A stretch of DNA of 64,000 nt from Heterohyrax brucei (lineage: Eukaryota; Chordata; Mammalia; Hyracoidea; Procaviidae): contig CM053162.1 of NCBI GenBank assembly GCA_028571685.1, positions 48,828,851 through 48,892,850 of the forward strand, read 5' to 3'. The notes under the pieces were generated by a model that saw only the letters and a list, made by a program, of their open reading frames with translations, did no database searches and was not told the origin of the DNA. Every line of letters starts with the position of its first letter. Positions within the stretch are counted from its first letter, which is position 1. A program made the translations under genes and the position numbers. Below are positions 58,406 through 64,000 of the stretch, one piece after another.

Positions 58406-58970
58406 ATATTTACTCAGCTAGTGCTGTTCTAACAGAAATACCACAAATTGATGGCTTTAGCAGAGAAAAGTTTATTCCTACAGAGTCTGATAGGCTACAA
58501 GTCCCAAATCAGGAAGTCCACTCCAGGGGAAGGCTTCCCTGTTGGCTCTGGAGGAGATTCCCAGTGTTACATCAGTCTTTGTTCAGGGACCATCTTGGCG
58601 CTAGAACTTCAGGTCTGAAGGAGGCGCTCTTCTCCCTGCGCTGCTTTCTTGACAGCATGAGGTTCCCAACTCTTTGCTTGCTTCCCTTTCCTTTTATCTC
58701 TCGTAGGATGAAAGGATAAAGGTGGTACAAGCTATGCTCCAGAGAAACTCCCCTCACAGGTGAGCAGGGAGTTTGGTCTTAGGAAGAGATTTACAGTCCT
58801 ACCCTAATCTTCTCTAACATAATCCACTTGGTTAAGCACATGCAGAGATTAGGATTTACAGCATCAGAAAATCACAAAATGGAAGGCAAGCACAGAATAC
58901 GGGGAATCCTGGCCCAGCCAAATTATTACACATGTTTTTAGGGGGACACAATTCAATCCATGTTAATACA
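58406..58970 (-). mobile_element. Solo LTR-like element, MaLR-like (copy 2)
   Basis: 565 bp, opposite orientation to 2708-3223. Shared parts: tagtgctgttctaacagaaataccac at one end and cctggcccagccaaa, gggacacaattcaatcc at the other. Antisense of the AATAAA-bearing end lies at its left. Forward and reverse frames inside (58387-58719, 58572-58757) are LTR sequence. Confidence 0.6.
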
Positions 58971-59046
58971 TTAGCCCATTCTTAAAATCTTTTTCCTTTG
59001 CCACTTGCAGGAGATTTTGTGACCCCTGTACTTGTCATTCTGATTT

Positions 59047-59160
59047 TTAGCCTGCACCTGTGAAGTCTACATTCTAGATGGGGAAAGACACATAGGAGTC
59101 TAATTACTATTGGAAGTGTAATTAAAAATACATACCTGTTTACAGGCATGTGTACATGTG
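59047..59160 (-). repeat. L2-like LINE piece, middle part
   Basis: gtctacattctagatgggga is the expected continuation of the 58225 piece. Confidence 0.5.
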
Positions 59161-59162
59161 TA

Positions 59163-59671
59163 CAAGGATTGCAAGTTAAGCACAGTAACTTGTCCTAGAA
59201 AAAGTGCTACATACCTCATCGTGAATATCACCGCAGTCACCTTTGAAATATTCCCTTTGGGAAGCTATGCATGGACACCAGCAACCTCAACTCCTTGAAG
59301 CAATTTCGGACCTCTCTTTCTGGAATGGCCATCAGTATTACCCTTGATGTTCGGAATGTCATCAAAATGTCTTCCTCTTTATCTTCGGGTAAAGGAAAAG
59401 CCATTGGGGCCAGATTAGGTGGGTAGGTAGGGTGTTCCAATACAGTTATTTGTTCACTGGCTAAAAACTTCCTGACATTAAGTTCACAAACTTGCCACTT
59501 TGCTACCATAAACAATAGCCATTCCACAAAGAGTTCCCAAGTTGATCTGAAGGGTGGTGTAGGCACTGGCATCAGTGCATAGCTTCCTAAAGGGAGTACT
59601 TTGAAGGTGACCATAGTAGTGTTCAGCAATGAGGTATGTAGCACTTTTGCGAACTTAGTTGTTCAGCCTTG
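59163..59671 (-). mobile_element. Palindromic mariner-type DNA transposon
   Basis: A 509-bp element flanked by TA on both sides (59161-59162 and 59672-59673), the mariner target duplication. Arms 59163-59282 and 59553-59671 are inverted copies of each other over about 115 bp, much longer than normal mariner TIRs (about 30 bp). Both arms end in caagg...ccttg and both contain the reading ...CIAS-REYF-GD, the end of a mariner transposase. The centre holds the rest of the transposase C-terminus on the - strand. Non-autonomous. Confidence 0.75.
59232..59500 (-). pseudogene. Mariner transposase C-terminal remnant
   Basis: A 135-residue frame (59237-59644, - strand) contains FLASEQITVLEHPTYPPNLAP, the mariner transposase stretch before its third catalytic acid. 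The family reads SPDLAP followed by a residue and D; here it reads PPNLAPMA, so that Asp is lost. After one frameshift the end reads CIASQREYFKGD. The N-terminal DNA-binding part and first two catalytic Asp are absent. It cannot be a working transposase, and domestication is not supported. Confidence 0.75.
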
Positions 59672-59673
59672 TA

Positions 59674-59790
59674 TGTCAGATGGTGCTGTGGATGGTAAAA
59701 ATGCAGAAAAGGCAGAGAGAAAGTTATGAGCAGAGTGACAATTAAAAATAGCATTGTCTGGTCAGTCATCTAGAATTATGAACTACCAAG
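59674..59790 (-). repeat. L2-like LINE piece, right part
   Basis: tgtcagatggtgctgtggat continues the L2-like order after the mariner. Confidence 0.5.
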
Positions 59791-59924
59791 GGGATGCAGG
59801 TAGACTCACCTAAGAAAATCCCATGCAATTCCTTTAAGAATCCATACTTTCTATGGAAAGTTTTTCCTAGGCAAACACTAATTTGATTTCATTTATTTAT
59901 CTACTCGTTTTTGTGTGTATTTTT

Positions 59925-60290
59925 TTAATTGCAGTATAATTTAGTGATAATAAAATGCACATGTCTTCAAGGTTAGTTTGATGAATATACACAGGCACAT
60001 GTACCTGTAACCATCACACAGAACAAGACGTTGAGTATTTCTGTCATCTAGAAAGTTCCATCAATAACCTTTCTGGTTGACCCCTGTCTGACTTCTGTCC
60101 TGAAAGATAAGCTTTGCTTTCCTCAGACTTCATATAAATGAAAACGTGCTACTTTTTGTTCTATCTTCTTTGCCTCAGAATAATGAGTATGAGAGCTGTC
60201 CATGATACTTTGTATAACTGTATATTGTACTGTTTTTTGTTGAGTAGTATTCCAGTGTATACATTTACTTGGTTTTTAAATAGAACAGTT
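59925..60290 (-). mobile_element. Ancient L1M fragment
   Basis: Antisense: ttgcagtataatttagtgat, ccatcacacagaacaagac, gacttcatataaatgaaaac, tagtattccagtgtatacat. This is the end of ORF2 and start of the 3' UTR. Confidence 0.7.
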
Positions 60291-61499
60291 GCATGAATGA
60301 GAATCTTTATTTCAAAATTTGGACAAGAATTTTGCTGCTAAAGGGAAGTGTAAAACTTAAGATGGAAGGGTCTGCATTGTGACCCCATTACTACGTGACC
60401 TGTTAACTTTCTCTTTCCTCTTAGGGAGGGACATACCTTTTACTAATGTCAGTGGGTTTCTTCCCCCCTTTGAGTGTTAAAAGGAGGCCCCCATCTTACA
60501 GTCTTTCGGCCACTGACCTTGCCCTCTAGACACTTGACTGTCAGTTCCTGGCATCCTGACCTGAGGGACAGACACGTATGGCTGCTCCTGAGGATGAATT
60601 ACTCCACAAGCAAGGTAGTGATGGGCTTACTTCATAACTTCACATAGGTTAGGAAGAAAGCACAATTAAGTCTGTGTGCAAAGTGCTTACTGGTTGATGC
60701 ATCCCAGGTTGCTCCTAGCTCTGCTAATCAGTTTCTTAAACATGGCACTGGCCAGCTCATTCTTTGCCTTATCTGCTGTAAATTCAGCAAGATCGGGGCA
60801 GCAGTCCCACTACCTCATCTGCATGTGTCTGTCACACAGTTGTGAGCTTTTATTCCTTTAGCTCATGACTCATTACTGGTCCTCACGCTTGCTGATCTTG
60901 AATGCCGTGGCAGGCAGAGCTGGGTAGGTGGGGAAAGAGAAGGGAATCTGTTCATCTTGGGGTTTGTCTCTAACGGGCAACTTCTCTTCCGTTTAATCAA
61001 TTACTGAACAGAGCAGGCCTGGATGATTTAGGGAGGTGTTTGTGATATGAAAAAAACCATAGCCTACAGGTGTCCCAGGGATGCACGACTCTAAATATTC
61101 AGTTTTAATAAAGCGATAAACTAAGTGATTTCCCTAGAGGAACAGAAATTGCATTCCGAAGGGATGACCTGGTGTGGTGTCCGGTTAGCTGATGTATGGG
61201 CTCCCGCAGGTGTTACTCTGCATTTTGGTGCAGTGAAGATGGCCATTACTGCCCAGGGAGAGGCGTGGGATTAGTCAGTAGCACTTGGCTGTCACCACTT
61301 GTCTTACACTCTGTTAATTATTTTCTTTAACAATTCTGCCCTAACGCTTTTCTCAGACGGCAACCCTGAGCAACAAAAGGGAAGATACCAAGACAGTCAC
61401 GCCATAGTTTGGAGTCATGATGTGTGAAATTGAAGTGAGTTCTATCTGTTTGTTCTTTCTCATGATGTAAAAATTCTATCTCCTCTTCTGAAAATCAGG
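60291..61499. other. GC-richer, repeat-free stretch, no gene shown
   Basis: No repeat recognised over 1.2 kb. Composition is less AT-rich than the rest of the window, particularly 60440-61330. No exon can be demonstrated. Candidate regulatory DNA only by absence of repeats. Confidence 0.4.
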
Positions 61500-61950
61500 C
61501 TTTCAGTGGGTGAATATACTCTGATATATTCATATAGTGGCGTAATATGTGACAGTCCAAATGAACAATCTAGAGCAACATGTGTTAAAGTGGGTGTACT
61601 GAAAAAAGTATAAAGTATAAAAAGTTCCCTATATACGATATGATAACATTTATGTGAAGCTCAAAATTGTGGATGATGATGTTTATGTTGTCTTAGGGAG
61701 TCTGGCATATGTATACAAATATAAAGACGTGCCCCAGGATTGATAATCTCCAAATCAGAATTGGAGTTTCCAGTTCTGGTTAGGGTAATGGAAGGGCTAT
61801 AGGGAATGCATTTGGGAGGTATAAATGAGAAATCACCACTATGCTTAAAGTATTTAAGTTTTAAACTGGGTAGTGGCCCCAATGTATTTTTCTGATGGTA
61901 CTCATGCATTTTTGTACATTTGAAAGCATTAATGATAAATAAATTGATTA
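61500..61950 (+). mobile_element. Ancient L1M 3' fragment
   Basis: Sense wording: gataacatttatgtgaagct, gtcttagggagtctggcat, taaataaattgattaataaa. Diverged. Confidence 0.5.
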
Positions 61951-63543
61951 ATAAAATTATAATATTATTGGTGCTTATTCTTTAAATCATTAAACTTCTA
62001 AGCTTCTTTTAATTCCCTGGTTGCTACATTTCAGATTTTGACAAGGAAACACAGTTTTTTGGGGAGGGAGAATTATTCTTTGATTTCAAAATTTCTAAAT
62101 ATAATTCTTACAAGACACTTTGATCACCTGAAATAAATTTATGGCACCATGTCAATCTAATTAATGTTGTGGAACACAGGATCTTAAATATGTGCTTCTG
62201 CAATCCCTTTTCTCAATGAATTCTGTAATTCATTCATTCATTTCTAAATCATTTATTTGAAATACTCTGTCTCTTGCAAAGGAGTTGGTTTCATTTTGGA
62301 CTGGGAAAATTTTAACTTCTAAAAATGTGGAATATAAAGTGAAAGGTAGAAGAAAACCACCATGAATTCTAGCCAGTTTCCTAAGAAAGAATGCAGCCAA
62401 GCACAATGAACATAAACCTATTAGGAGCAGCTGTACCAGAAACAATGAGTGGGGTTTGTTGAGTCATTTCAGCCTTGACCTCATCGGAGCGGGGCAGCAG
62501 GAGTAGGATTTGGGTCAGGACCTGCCATAGCTGAGATTCAACCTCTCCAACTTAGTCCCATCCATCTGCATGCTCTGTCCCTGGATTTGCAAGGTCCTGT
62601 AGCCTTTTGTCCCTTGAGAATCTACAAAGTCTATTCTGCACTGGGGACCATACTGGCCTGGCCCAGAGAATGCTAATATACAGCAAACGTGAGGATGAAA
62701 GTGACTCTATGAGAATAGAGATGTGAAGTCAGAGGAAGAGAAATGATGCAATTTCTTTTCCAGCTAAGGAGAAGGATCGAAGAAATGAATGAGACCTGGG
62801 AGGAAATTTATATTAGGGGATAAACAAATGAGTTCTGTGCCCGCCTCTTTCAGTCTCTTCAATGCCATGTTCATTTCTCTTTTTTGATTACCAGGTAGTG
62901 CTGTCCTCAGTCTCTCAGGGCATACTTCTTTCCTGATCTGGCACAAACTACCCCGCAGGGCTTAAAGACATGCAGATGACAAATGATAAAGGTATGCCTC
63001 TCTTAATCAAGCTGCCGGAGTCACCCATCTAAAGAGCTGTTTAAAAAACACATCTAGCAGATCTCAGCTTCCAATCTTCACATCTTATTTACTCCAACTT
63101 TCGCTTTTGAAAAATCTAAAGGAATTCTCATGCAGGCTGTGACCAAAGGAAAGGGCAAGTTAAAAATTTCCTGTCCATAGGGTGCATTTCTGTATTGCAA
63201 ATTCAGTGGCTTATTTTATGAGCTGCAGTCTGGACCTTCAGACCAAGATATGGATTGATTAGGTTAGCATAAAATGTAAGCTTGCAGAACCAGAGTTCTT
63301 TCCAAGTGATGCTCCTTTAGATAGTTCTTCAATTGCTGGACGAGAGTAGATATTGGCCGTTAGGGCTTTTACAGCTAAGGAAGGCACTGAAGCATGTTTG
63401 TCTTCTCGGTTGACTAGCTGGCCAGATGCCATGTGTCTGGCACTGGAATGGGTCCTTTCTGCCCTGTTTTACCTCTTCTCCAAGAAAGCAAAAACAGTAT
63501 TTCAAAAATGCTATTTCAACAAATATACAGATAGAAGGGATGT
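61951..63543. other. No gene recognised
   Basis: Unassigned apart from a faint MER5-like string near 63012-63060. Frames of 60-80 residues lack domains. Confidence 0.4.
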
Positions 63544-63888
63544 GGTAGTGGCTCAGTAGTAGCGTTCTCACTTTCGGTAGGTAAAACTCAGCTTCTGTTC
63601 CGGCTGATGCTCCTCACGTGCACCCACCACCTCTCTGTCCATGGAGGCCTGCATGTTGCTATGATGCTGAACAGGTTTTAAAGAAGCTTCCAGACTCAAA
63701 TGGACTAGGGAGAAAGGCTTAGTGATCTGCTTCTGAAAATCAGCCAGTAAAAACCTCAGGGATCACATAGGTTCACTATGCAACTAACTATGGAAGTGGC
63801 ACAGGATGGGAAGCCTTTGGTTCCGTTCTACACAGGATCCCCATGAGTTGGGATTGATTAGATGACAGTTAATAACAACGTAAGCAAC
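63544..63888 (+). mobile_element. Full-length AfroSINE with long RTE-like body
   Basis: 345 bp. tRNA-like head with a box-A-like tggctcagtagtagcgttct; the box-B part is eroded. Then a body matching the RTE 5' UTR (gcatgttgctatgatgctga, gcttccagactcaaatgg, aatcagccagtaaaaacc) and an end matching the RTE 3' end (gcacaggatgggaagcc, ccatgagttgggattgatta), tail aacaacgtaagcaacaaca. It shows the whole chain of parts in one element. Confidence 0.85.
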
Positions 63889-64000
63889 AACAGAGGATCC
63901 CAGATATTGGAGAGAAACTCAATACAAAACACTGTAAGTCTGATGTGCTAGAAGATTCCACTTGTTTTACTTTTGCTAATGTTTTCCTTCAAGAACAGCA

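Noticed and set aside
59237-59644. Domesticated mariner transposase gene
   Set aside because: N-terminus and two catalytic Asp are absent, the third is replaced, and the frame shifts near its end.
63544-63620. tRNA gene
   Set aside because: Only the tRNA-like SINE head; no cloverleaf, box B eroded, continuous with SINE body.
1-64000. Prokaryotic-type systems (operons, defence islands, phage)
   Set aside because: Repeat content is mammalian throughout, with no operon-like coding density.

Overview
The window reads as non-coding mammalian DNA, and the repeat content points to an afrotherian, most likely an elephant. Three things support this: about forty copies of the tRNA-headed, RTE-tailed SINE family (AfroSINE); several copies of a BovB-type RTE LINE of the elephant type; and L1 copies whose 3' UTRs look like the elephant L1 lineages. 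Other paenungulates are not excluded. All family names come from recall of repeat consensus sequences, not from a search.

I find no intact protein-coding gene, no exon I can defend, and no tRNA, rRNA, snRNA or CRISPR array. The longest open frames lie inside decayed transposons or low-complexity tracts.

Layout: 0.6-1.75 kb ancient L2-like LINE; 2.7-3.2 kb LTR-like element; 3.4-3.5 kb L1 3' end; 4.55-5.57 kb RTE copy with an inverted 5' part; 6.1-9.1 kb two related ancient L1 3' segments, each carrying an AfroSINE at the same site, around an elephant-type L1 3' end; 10-12.7 kb MIRs, SINEs, an RTE-derived composite and a MaLR-like LTR; 13.9-16.2 kb a repeat-poor stretch; 16.2-16.5 kb a pyrimidine tract; 20.45-27.70 kb a near full-length but dead L1 with two 247-bp units in its 5' UTR; 29.15-36.65 kb an ancient L1M shredded by younger L1, SINE and RTE insertions; 38.3-42.6 kb tandem SINEs and a head-to-head RTE pair; 42.6-46.1 kb a SINE cluster with TG, AC and AT repeats and a DNA transposon; 49.6-54.1 kb SINEs, MIR, an RTE tail, a MaLR-like LTR and L1 pieces; 55.5-57.2 kb seven SINEs in one orientation; 58.2-59.8 kb an L2-like host interrupted by an LTR and a palindromic mariner; 59.9-60.3 and 61.5-61.95 kb L1M pieces; 63.54-63.89 kb one full-length AfroSINE.

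The elements work together only as parasites: L1 and RTE supply the machinery, and the SINEs carry RTE-like tails. The most informative signals are structural: serial insertion at one site, inversion, palindrome formation and nesting. I see no previously undescribed functional system.
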